41,348 nt of DNA from an uncultured Myxococcales bacterium (GTDB taxonomy: Bacteria; Myxococcota_A; UBA9042; DTJE01), in the NCBI GenBank assembly GCA_937975765.1, contig CALJUR010000087.1:1-41348 (forward strand). Reading direction: 5' to 3'. The first letter of the stretch is position 1. Every line of letters begins with the position of its first letter. Positions 23,979 through 31,382 of the stretch are shown piece by piece. A model generated the notes under the pieces. The model saw nothing but the letters and a program-made list of their open reading frames with translations. It made no database searches and was not told where the DNA came from. A program made the translations under genes and the position numbers.

Positions 23979-25973
23979 TTGAGCGTTGCCCTGGTCCTGA
24001 CGCTCCTGGCGATCGCCCTCCTGGTCCTCGGCGCATCCCTGTGCACCTTCCTGGGAAGGCAGGACCGCGCGGCCCTGGCCGTCGGCACCGGGACGTCCGT
24101 CGCGGCCAGCCTGGCCGGGATCGCGGGCGCGGCCTGGGCGCTGGTGCAGCGCACCGAGGAGACGCTGGTCCTGCCCTGGCGCATGCCGGTCGGCGCCGTG
24201 TCGATCGGCCTGGACCCGCTGTCCGCCTTCTTCCTCCTGTGCATCTTCCTGGTGTCGGGCCTGTCGGCGATCTACGGCGAGGGCTACCTGCGCGGCTTCG
24301 CCGGGCGGCGTCGGGTCGCGGCGGCCCCGGCCTTCTCGGGCCTGCTGGCGGCCTCCATGGCGGGCGTGGCCCTGGCCCGGGACGGCGTGCTGTTCCTGCT
24401 GGCCTGGGAGGCGATGTCGCTGTCGTCGTTCTTCCTGGTGACCTTCGAGGGCGACCGGGAGGAGACCCGCCGTGCCGGGATCGTGTACCTGGTGGCGTCG
24501 CACGTGGGCGTGGTGCCGCTCCTGGTGCTGTTCGTGCTGCTGGCCGTTCCGGCCGGGTCGTTCGGTTTCGCGGACATCGCGGGCGCCGGGATCGCGCGGG
24601 CGGGATTGGCGACGGCGGCCTTCGTGCTGGCGCTGCTGGGATTCGGGCTGAAGGCGGGCTTCTGGCCGCTGCACGCGTGGCTGCCCGAGGCGCACCCGGC
24701 CGCCCCGTCCAGCGTCTCGGCCGTGATGTCCGGCGTGATGATCAAGATGGGCATCTACGGGCTGCTGCGGACGCTGACCTTCCTGCCCGACCCGCCTGCG
24801 TGGTGGGGCGTCGCGATGATCTGCGTCGGCATCGTGTCCGGCGTGGGCGGCGTGCTGCACGCCCTGGCCCAGCACGACCTGAAGCGCCTGCTGGCCTGGC
24901 ACAGCGTCGAGAACGTCGGGATCATCGCGATGGGGATCGGCGTGGGAATCGTCGGGCGGGCCAACGGACACCACACGGTGGCCTTCCTGGGCTTCTCGGG
25001 CGCGCTGCTGCACGTGCTGAACCACGGCCTGTTCAAGGGGCTCCTGTTCCAGGGGGCCGGCAGCGTCCTGCACGCTACCGGCACGAAGGACATCGACTCG
25101 CTGGGCGGGCTGATGCACCGGATGCCGGTCACCGGTGCGACCTTCCTGGCCGGCTCGGCGGCGATCGCCGGGCTGCCCCCGCTGAACGGCTTCGTCAGCG
25201 AGTTGCTGATCTACGCCGGCGCCTTCACGGGGGCCGTCGAACTGGCGTCGCCCGACGGGTTGTGGACGCTGTCGGTGGTGCCCGCGCTGGCCCTGATCGG
25301 CGGGCTGGCCGCGGCGTGCTTCGTCAAGGCGTTCGGCGTCGTCTTCCTGGGCGAGCCCCGGACTCCCGCAGCCGGGCGGGCGCACGAGGCGTCCGCCTCC
25401 ATGCAGGGCGCGATGGTGGCCGGCGCGACCCTGTGCGCCGTCATCGGCGTGGCCCCGTTGCTGGCGATGCGGCTGGTCGAGGGCCCGGGCGCCTTCGTGG
25501 CCGGCGGCGGCGGGCTGCCCGGGGGCGTCGGCACGTTGCTGGCGGCCGTGACGCGGGTGTCGGCGGCCCTGGTCGCGGGCCTCGCGGTGCTGGCGGCGCT
25601 GCGGCGGGTCCTGCTGCGCCGACGGGACGTGCGCCGCTCGGCCACCTGGGGATGCGGCTACGAGGCCCCCACCGCGCGCATGCAGTACACCGCCGCGTCG
25701 TTCGCGGACCCGGTCCTGAAGCCCGGCGAGTTCCTGTTTGACCGGCATCGCCACGCGGACCTGCCCGAGGGGTACTTCCCGCGCGCCGCCCGGGTCGAGT
25801 CCCACCGGGGGGATCTCGCCGCGGACCGCGTGATCCGTCCCGCCGTGAACGGGCTGCTGACGCTGTTCCGTTGGGCCGGCTTCCTGCAGGCCGGCGGGGT
25901 GCCCCGGTACCTCGTGTGGGTCCTGCTGACCGTCGTCGTGCTGCTGGTGTGGCAGATGGGGGCGTCCTGGTGA
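23979..25973 (+). CDS. HyfB-like antiporter subunit of a hydrogenase-related membrane complex
   Basis: 664 residues, start TTG at 23979 (gives 'MSVALVLTLLAIALL', the normal HyfB N-terminus; no strong ribosome site). About 14-16 hydrophobic helices of the proton-antiporter (NuoL/M/N, MrpA/D) superfamily. Key ion-channel residues are visible: Glu in 'LAWEAMSLSS', Lys in 'GFGLKAGFWPLHAWLPEAH', Lys in 'MIKMGIYG', 'ALAQHDLKRLLAWHSVENVG' and Lys in 'LNHGLFKGLLFQGAG'. The C-terminus carries the HyfB/HycC-type tail 'WGCGYEAPTARMQYTA'. It is the first of six co-directional genes; its stop overlaps the next start by one base. Inferred role: proton or sodium translocation driven by electron transfer. 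Confidence 0.88.
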   Translation: MSVALVLTLLAIALLVLGASLCTFLGRQDRAALAVGTGTSVAASLAGIAGAAWALVQRTEETLVLPWRMPVGAVSIGLDPLSAFFLLCIFLVSGLSAIYGEGYLRGFAGRRRVAAAPAFSGLLAASMAGVALARDGVLFLLAWEAMSLSSFFLVTFEGDREETRRAGIVYLVASHVGVVPLLVLFVLLAVPAGSFGFADIAGAGIARAGLATAAFVLALLGFGLKAGFWPLHAWLPEAHPAAPSSVSAVMSGVMIKMGIYGLLRTLTFLPDPPAWWGVAMICVGIVSGVGGVLHALAQHDLKRLLAWHSVENVGIIAMGIGVGIVGRANGHHTVAFLGFSGALLHVLNHGLFKGLLFQGAGSVLHATGTKDIDSLGGLMHRMPVTGATFLAGSAAIAGLPPLNGFVSELLIYAGAFTGAVELASPDGLWTLSVVPALALIGGLAAACFVKAFGVVFLGEPRTPAAGRAHEASASMQGAMVAGATLCAVIGVAPLLAMRLVEGPGAFVAGGGGLPGGVGTLLAAVTRVSAALVAGLAVLAALRRVLLRRRDVRRSATWGCGYEAPTARMQYTAASFADPVLKPGEFLFDRHRHADLPEGYFPRAARVESHRGDLAADRVIRPAVNGLLTLFRWAGFLQAGGVPRYLVWVLLTVVVLLVWQMGASW

Positions 25974-26899
25974 TGTCCGTCGTGATCGACATCGCGGTCC
26001 AGGCGGGCCTGCTGATCCTGCTGCCCCTGCCGATGCTGGGCCTGATCAACGTCGTGAAGTCCCGCGTGGCCGGGCGGCGCGGCCCGCCGCTGCTGCAGCC
26101 GGTCTTCGACGTGCTGCGCCTGCTGCGCAAGGGCGCCGTCTACAGCCGGACCACCACGTGGGTGTTCGCCTTCGGGCCGATGATCGGCCTCGTGGCCACG
26201 TTCCTGGCGGGCCTGATCGTCCCTTCCGCCTTCCCGACGTCCCCGTTCGGCTTCCCCGCGGACGTCTTCGTCGTCGCGTACCTGCTGGGGCTGGGCCGCT
26301 TCTTCACGATGGCGTCCGCGCTGGACACCGGGTCCGCCTTCGAGGGAATGGGCGCCAGCCGCGAGGCCGCCTTCTCGGCCATGGCGGAACCGGCGCTGCT
26401 GCTGGCCCTGATGATCCTGTGCATCCCGTCGCGCGTCCCCTCGTTCGGGGACGCCTTCTCGGCGCTGCCCGCGGCGGGCGGCCTGCTGCGCAGCCCGGGC
26501 CTGATGCTGGCGGCGCTGGCGCTGGGCGTGGTGCTGCTGGCCGAGACCGCGCGCATCCCGGTGGACGACCCGAACACCCACCTCGAACTGACGATGATCC
26601 ACGAGGTCATGGTGCTGGACCATTCCGGGCCGGACTTCGCGTTCATCCAGATCGGGTACGCGATGAAGATGTACGTGCTGGGGGCGGTGCTGGTGCACCT
26701 GGTGCTGCCGATCCCGCAGGACGGCTGGGCCGCGCCGGCACTGTTCATCGTCGGCCAGGCCGCCGTGGCGATCGAGATCGGCGTCATCGAGTCCATCATG
26801 GCCCGGCTGCGGCTGTCCCGGGTGCCCCAGTTGCTGATCGGCGCGTGCGTCGTCGCGGCCGTCGGGGTGCTGGTCCTCTTCACCGGAGGCCGACCGTGA
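25973..26899 (+). CDS. HyfC/HycD-like (NuoH-related) membrane subunit
   Basis: 308 residues, ATG at 25973 overlapping the previous stop. Eight or so hydrophobic helices with the complex I NuoH/group 4 hydrogenase signature: 'RGPPLLQPVFDVLRLLRKG', 'GSAFEGMGASREAAFSAMAEPALL' and the glutamate-rich 'ETARIPVDDPNTHLELTMIHEVMVLDHSG'. This subunit links the peripheral redox arm to the antiporter modules (knowledge of complex I). Acidic residues on the coupling path are kept. The next gene starts at a GTG that overlaps its stop by four bases (GTGA), which indicates translational coupling. Confidence 0.9.
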   Translation: MSVVIDIAVQAGLLILLPLPMLGLINVVKSRVAGRRGPPLLQPVFDVLRLLRKGAVYSRTTTWVFAFGPMIGLVATFLAGLIVPSAFPTSPFGFPADVFVVAYLLGLGRFFTMASALDTGSAFEGMGASREAAFSAMAEPALLLALMILCIPSRVPSFGDAFSALPAAGGLLRSPGLMLAALALGVVLLAETARIPVDDPNTHLELTMIHEVMVLDHSGPDFAFIQIGYAMKMYVLGAVLVHLVLPIPQDGWAAPALFIVGQAAVAIEIGVIESIMARLRLSRVPQLLIGACVVAAVGVLVLFTGGRP

Positions 26900-27570
26900 G
26901 CCTGGACGCGGACCTCCTGCTGCTGCTGGTGATCGGCATCGACCTGTTCATCGGGTCCACCGGCCGCCTCGTGGCCCGCATCCGCGCTTGCGCGCTGCAG
27001 GGGCTGGTGCTGGCCGCGCTGCCCCTGGCGATCCAGGGGACCGGCGTGCTGACGGGCGGCCAGCGGATTGCCCACACCGGCATGGCCGTGCTGGCCACGC
27101 TGCTGCTGAAGGCCGTGGCGATTCCCGCCCTGCTGGTGTACGCGATGCGGAAGAGCGGCGTGCACCGCGAGACCCAGCCGGAGACCAGCCTGCACCTGTC
27201 GCTGCTGATGTGCGGCATCCTGGTCGGCCTGTCCTTCTGGATCGGGGCCGTCATGCTGCCCTCCGCCGGGGCCGGATCGTCGCCGCTGGGCGTTCCCGCG
27301 GGCCTGGCGACCCTGCTGGTCGGGCTGTACCTGACCGTCACGGGTCGCACCGAGATCACGCAGGTCATCGGCTACCTGGTCCTGGAGAACGGCGTGTTCG
27401 TGATCGGCCAGCGCGTGCTGGGCGAGTTCCCGCTGGTGGTCGAACTGGGCGTGCTGCTGGACGTGCTGGTCGCGGTGATGCTGATGGCCGTGCTGGTGGT
27501 CTTCGCGAACCGGCACCCCGAGGACGAGGCGCAGGACGCGCCCGCCGCGGCGATCGGAGGGCGGCGATGA
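26896..27570 (+). CDS. HyfE-like (HycP-like) membrane subunit
   Basis: 224 residues, GTG at 26896 with a 4-base overlap at both ends. Six or seven hydrophobic segments; 'GRTEITQVIGYLVLENGVFVIG' is the HyfE hallmark and resembles NuoK, with a Glu in 'LENG' as in NuoK helix 2. 'VELGVLLDVLVAVMLM' is a further typical segment. The C-terminal 'NRHPEDEAQD' is polar and cytosolic. Works as part of the membrane arm of the complex described for the neighbouring genes. Length is as expected for HyfE. Confidence 0.85.
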   Translation: MSLDADLLLLLVIGIDLFIGSTGRLVARIRACALQGLVLAALPLAIQGTGVLTGGQRIAHTGMAVLATLLLKAVAIPALLVYAMRKSGVHRETQPETSLHLSLLMCGILVGLSFWIGAVMLPSAGAGSSPLGVPAGLATLLVGLYLTVTGRTEITQVIGYLVLENGVFVIGQRVLGEFPLVVELGVLLDVLVAVMLMAVLVVFANRHPEDEAQDAPAAAIGGRR

Positions 27571-29030
27571 GCCTGCTATGGGCGCTGCTGCTGGTCCCGG
27601 TCGCGTGCGGCATCGTGGCGGCCGTGCTGCCGCGGCCGCGGGCCGTGCTGGCCACCTGTGCCGCGGGTGCGCTGGCCGAGGCTGCCCTCACCGCGCTGGC
27701 GGTTCCGGCGGCGCTGGAGGCCCCGGTCTTCGCCGGCGGCGCCCAGTTGATGATGGACGCCCTGTCCGCCTACAACCTGGCGATCGTGGTGCTGGTCTTC
27801 GCCTTTGCGTCGGTGTACGCCATCCGGTACTTCGGCCCGGCGGTCCGCGACGGCACCTTCTCCCGGTCGATGGCCCGGCGCTTCGGCGCGGCCTGGTTCG
27901 GCTTCCTGGCCAGCATGGTCCTGGTGCTGCTGTCGAACAACGTCGGTCTGTTGTGGGTCGCGATGGAGACCACCACGCTGGCCTCGGGGCTGCTGGTCTG
28001 CCTGGAGTTCGACCGGCCCTCGGTGAAGGCGGCCTGGACCTACCTGATGATCTGCTCGGTCGGCATCGCCCTGGCGCTGCTGGGAACCTTCCTGCTGTGC
28101 GGCGAGGCACGCGGCGTCACGACCGGCAGCCAGAGCCCGTTCCTGTGGACCGACCTGTCCGCCGTGGCGTCGCGCATGCAGCCCGGCGCCGTCAAGCTGG
28201 CCTTCGTGTTCCTGCTGGTCGGGTACGGCACCAAGGCCGGCCTGGCCCCGATGCACACCTGGCTGCCGGACGCCCACGGGCAGGCCCCGACGCCGGTGTC
28301 GGCGGTGCTGTCGGGCGTCCTGCTGAACTGCGCCCTGTACAGCATCAGCCGCTTCCTGCCGGTGGTCGAGAAGGCGACGGGCGGCCATGGCTGGGCGTTC
28401 TCCCTGCTGGTCCCGTTCGGGCTGGTGTCGATCGTCGTGGCGGCCGCCTTCATCGCGTACGAGCACGACCTGAAGCGCCTGCTGGCCTACTGCAGCGTCG
28501 AGCACATCGGGATCATCGCGCTGGGCCTGGGCCTGGGTGCCGTGCCGGCCGCGCTGTTCCACACCCTGAACCACTCGCTGGCCAAGATGACGGCCTTCTT
28601 CTCCGTCGGCAACCTGTACCGGCAGCTGGGCACCCGCGACTCGCGCCGGATAGACGGCCTGCTGCGCGCGTCCCCGCTGTCGGGCGCCGCGCTGCTGGTG
28701 GCCGTGCTGGCGCTGGTCGGCGCTCCGTCGTCGTCGGTGTTCATGAGCGAGTTGTGGATCGCGCGGGACGGGGTCGCGGGGGGCCACGTGGCGCCGGTGG
28801 TCGCGTTCCTGCTGGGCGTCGCGATCATCTTCGTCGTCCTGCTGCGGCCGGTCCTGGGCATGGCCTGGCGGCCGGTGCCGGAAGGGGTCCCGCGACACCG
28901 GGCCCACGCGCTGGATTGGCCCGGCCTGCTGCTGCCGCTGCTGCTGATCGTCCTGCTGGGGGTGTGGATGCCGCCGCCGCTGGCGCAGGCGCTGGCCCGG
29001 GCCTCGGCCGTGCTGGGGGGGGCCGGATGA
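27567..29030 (+). CDS. HyfF/HycQ-like second antiporter subunit
   Basis: 487 residues, ATG at 27567 overlapping the HyfE-like stop by four bases. A second proton-antiporter-type subunit (NuoN/M-like). Key residues: Glu in 'LLWVAMETTTLASGLLV', Lys in 'GYGTKAGLAPMHTWLPDAH', 'AYEHDLKRLLAYCSVEHIG' and Lys in 'LNHSLAKMTAFFSVGNLY'. With the HyfB-like subunit this gives two putative ion channels; no third antiporter (HyfD) gene is present. The order HyfB-HyfC-HyfE-HyfF matches formate-hydrogenlyase-type and Ehr-type operons. Confidence 0.9.
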   Translation: MSLLWALLLVPVACGIVAAVLPRPRAVLATCAAGALAEAALTALAVPAALEAPVFAGGAQLMMDALSAYNLAIVVLVFAFASVYAIRYFGPAVRDGTFSRSMARRFGAAWFGFLASMVLVLLSNNVGLLWVAMETTTLASGLLVCLEFDRPSVKAAWTYLMICSVGIALALLGTFLLCGEARGVTTGSQSPFLWTDLSAVASRMQPGAVKLAFVFLLVGYGTKAGLAPMHTWLPDAHGQAPTPVSAVLSGVLLNCALYSISRFLPVVEKATGGHGWAFSLLVPFGLVSIVVAAAFIAYEHDLKRLLAYCSVEHIGIIALGLGLGAVPAALFHTLNHSLAKMTAFFSVGNLYRQLGTRDSRRIDGLLRASPLSGAALLVAVLALVGAPSSSVFMSELWIARDGVAGGHVAPVVAFLLGVAIIFVVLLRPVLGMAWRPVPEGVPRHRAHALDWPGLLLPLLLIVLLGVWMPPPLAQALARASAVLGGAG

Positions 29031-30523
29031 CGATGCCCAACCCGAAGTCGTTCCACAACGGCCAGGCCGTGGTGGTCGCGGACATCGTGGCCGTGGCCCC
29101 CCGGGCGTTCAGGGACCTCGTCGTGGAATCGTGCGGCGAGGGCGGGCGACTGGCGGCCCTGTTCACCCTGCCCGGGCGGCCCGGCATGCCCGACCTGGTG
29201 GCGCTGGTCGCGCACGACGCGGAGGGCCGCCTCAGCCTGCTGAAGACCGGCATCGGCGCGGGCGGGGGGTACCCGTCCCTGACCGCCGGGCTGGTGTCCG
29301 CGCACGCGATGGAACGCGCCGTTTGCGAGACGGACGGCCTGCGCCCCGAGGGCCATCCCTGGCCGAAGCCGTTGCGGCTGCACGCCGCGCTGGATCCCGC
29401 CGTCCCGCCCGCTGCCGCAACGTTCTTCCGGGTCGAGGGGCCGGGGGTGCACGAGGTCGCGGTCGGTCCCGTCCACGCCGGCATCATCGAGCCCGGGCAC
29501 TTCCGGTTCCAGTGCTCGGGCGAGACGGTGCACCACCTGGAGATCCACCTGGGCTACCAGCATCGCGGCGCCGAGGCGCTGCTGCGCGACGCCACGCCGG
29601 CCCGCCGCATGGTCGTCGCCGAGTCGATCGCCGGCGACACCGCGATCGGCCACGGCCTGGCGTGCTGCCGCGTCGTCGAGTCGCTGGCCGGCGTACAGGT
29701 GCCGGAGGCGGCCGACCAGTTGCGCGCGATCGCGCTGGAACTGGAGCGGATGGCGTACCACGTGGGGGACCTGGGCGCCCTGTGCAACGACGTGGGGTAC
29801 CTGCCCGGCGCCTCGTGGTTCTCGCGGCTGCGGCGCGAGTTCCTGAACTCGCTGCTGGAGATCACCGGCAACCGGCACGGCCGGGGGCTGCTGGCGTTCG
29901 GCGGCGTGCGGGTGGATGTCCCGGCCGCCATCCGGCAGTCGGTGCTGGATCGCCTGGCCGCCGCCTGGCGGGACCTGCAGGACGTGGCGTCCCTGGCCTT
30001 CGATTCGCCCTCGGTGCTGTCCCGTTTCGAGCGGACCGGGGTCGTGTCCCGGAAGGCCGCCCTGGACCTGGGGCTGGTGGGACCGTCGGCGCGGGCCAGC
30101 GGATGCAGCCGGGACGTCCGCCGCGACCACCCCTCCGGGGCCTGCGCGACGCACCGGTTCGAACCGGTGGTCGAGAACGGCGGCGACGTGCTGGCGCGGG
30201 CCCGCGTGCGATGGCGCGAGGTCGCCCGGTCGATGGAGTTCGTGCGGTCCCGACTGGAGGCGATCCCCGAAGGCGTCGCGGCGGTCGTGGTCCCCGCGCT
30301 GCGTCCCGGGCTGCTGGGCGTCGCTCTGGTCGAGGGCTGGCGCGGGCAGATCGTCCACGTGGCCTCCACGGACGCGGAGGGCCGCCTGGTCACCTGGCGC
30401 GTGTTCGACCCCAGCCTGCAGAACTGGTTCGGGCTGGCCATGGCCCTGCGCGGGACGCCGATCTCCGACTTCCCGTTGTGCAACAAGTCCTTCAACCTGT
30501 CGTATGCGGGGCACGACGTCTAG
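29027..30523 (+). CDS. HycE/HyfG-like large subunit lacking NiFe ligands (Ehr type)
   Basis: 498 residues, ATG at 29027 overlapping the previous stop by four bases. The N-terminal part (about 1-120) is NuoC-like ('ERAVCETDGLRPEGHPWPKPL'); the rest is NuoD/hydrogenase-large-like ('GVHEVAVGPVHAGIIEPGHFRF', 'HLGYQHRGAEALL', 'LERMAYHVGDLGALCNDVGY'). In hydrogenases two CxxC pairs hold the NiFe ion. Here the N-terminal site reads 'SIAGDTAIGHGLACC' (200-214), and the C-terminal site ends 'DFPLCNKSFNLSYAGHDV' with no CxxC. It therefore cannot bind NiFe in the usual way. It fits the Ehr group and NuoD-like proteins, and may bind a quinone or another substrate. Substrate unknown. Confidence 0.87.
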   Translation: MTMPNPKSFHNGQAVVVADIVAVAPRAFRDLVVESCGEGGRLAALFTLPGRPGMPDLVALVAHDAEGRLSLLKTGIGAGGGYPSLTAGLVSAHAMERAVCETDGLRPEGHPWPKPLRLHAALDPAVPPAAATFFRVEGPGVHEVAVGPVHAGIIEPGHFRFQCSGETVHHLEIHLGYQHRGAEALLRDATPARRMVVAESIAGDTAIGHGLACCRVVESLAGVQVPEAADQLRAIALELERMAYHVGDLGALCNDVGYLPGASWFSRLRREFLNSLLEITGNRHGRGLLAFGGVRVDVPAAIRQSVLDRLAAAWRDLQDVASLAFDSPSVLSRFERTGVVSRKAALDLGLVGPSARASGCSRDVRRDHPSGACATHRFEPVVENGGDVLARARVRWREVARSMEFVRSRLEAIPEGVAAVVVPALRPGLLGVALVEGWRGQIVHVASTDAEGRLVTWRVFDPSLQNWFGLAMALRGTPISDFPLCNKSFNLSYAGHDV

Positions 30524-30535
30524 GAGGCGGCGACG

Positions 30536-31294
30536 ATGGACCTGATCCGGGCGCGCCTGCGGCAGGGATTCAAGACGATCGCGTATCCCGACGGGCCCGC
30601 CAACCTGCCCGCCCGGTACCGGGGGCGGCCGGTGCTGGACCCGGCCCGCTGCGCGCCGGGGTGCCGGGCCTGCGCCGATGCCTGCCCGACGGGTGCCGTG
30701 ACGATCGCCCCGCTGGCCCTCGACCTGGGCAAGTGCCTGTTCTGTCCGGACTGCACCGCCGCGTGCCCGACCGGGGCGCTGCGCTTGTCCGCCGACCACC
30801 GCCTGTCTGCCTCGGCCCGCGAGGACCTCGTCCTGTCCGGAGATGCGGATGCGGACGCCTCCAGGCTGGCCCGTGCCTTGCCGGAAGCCACCCGGCGCCT
30901 GTTCCGCCGGTCGCTGAAGCTGCGCCAGGTCTCGGCGGGCGGGTGCAACGGGTGCGAGGGCGAACTGAACGCGGTCGGCGGCGTGGACTTCGACCTCTCC
31001 CGTTTCGGGGTGCAGTTCGTCGCGTCGCCGCGCCACGCCGACGGCATCGTCGTGACCGGCCCGGTTTCGCGCAACATGCGGCAGGCCCTGCTGGACACGT
31101 ACGAGGCCGTGCCGTCGCCCCGGCTGGTCATCGCCTACGGCACGTGCGCCATCGGCGGCGGCCCCTTCGCCGGATCGCCCGCCTGCCACGACGGCGTGCC
31201 CCGGGACCTGCCGATCGACCTGTTCGTTCCGGGCTGCCCGCCCCATCCCCTGACGTTCCTGGACGGGATCCTGCGGATGCTGGGGCGTTTGTAG
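30536..31294 (+). CDS. Fused ferredoxin (HyfH-like) plus NuoB/HyfI-like small subunit
   Basis: 252 residues, ATG at 30536 with AGGAGG at 30522-30527. The N-terminal domain has two [4Fe-4S] motifs: Cys39, 43, 46, 50 (spacing CxxxCxxCxxxCP, one residue longer than canonical) and Cys67, 70, 73, 77 (CxxCxxCxxxCP). The C-terminal domain (about 130-252) is the NuoB/hydrogenase small subunit with four ligands for the proximal (N2-like) cluster: 'CNGCEGE' (137, 140), 'YGTCAIGG' (204) and 'PGCPPHP' (234). The CxxCxxE pattern is of the hydrogenase type, not the CC pair of complex I. In E. coli these are two proteins, HyfH and HyfI. Last gene of the operon. Confidence 0.9.
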   Translation: MDLIRARLRQGFKTIAYPDGPANLPARYRGRPVLDPARCAPGCRACADACPTGAVTIAPLALDLGKCLFCPDCTAACPTGALRLSADHRLSASAREDLVLSGDADADASRLARALPEATRRLFRRSLKLRQVSAGGCNGCEGELNAVGGVDFDLSRFGVQFVASPRHADGIVVTGPVSRNMRQALLDTYEAVPSPRLVIAYGTCAIGGGPFAGSPACHDGVPRDLPIDLFVPGCPPHPLTFLDGILRMLGRL

Positions 31295-31382
31295 TCGCGA
31301 ACCCGGATGCGCTGGCCGGTGGACCGCAATCGTCCCGGAGGAGGTGTGCCCGCCGGACCCGTCCGGCTGCACGCCAGGGGCT
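31295..31382. terminator. Convergent intergenic hairpin
   Basis: GCCGGA (31352-31357) pairs with TCCGGC (31362-31367) around a 4-base loop, between the convergent operon end and the Ala/Gly-rich gene. No T-tract. Plausible bidirectional transcription end. Confidence 0.35.

Noticed and set aside
23130..25805. Minus-strand frame of 891 codons that ends as the SDR-like protein
   Set aside because: Only the last 245 codons resemble a protein family. The upstream part is opposite the HyfB-like gene and is a high-GC shadow; the ATG at 23867 with GGAGGG is the real start.
29027..30523. Functional [NiFe]-hydrogenase catalytic subunit
   Set aside because: Both CxxC motifs that hold the NiFe ion are missing, so calling it a hydrogenase would be misleading.
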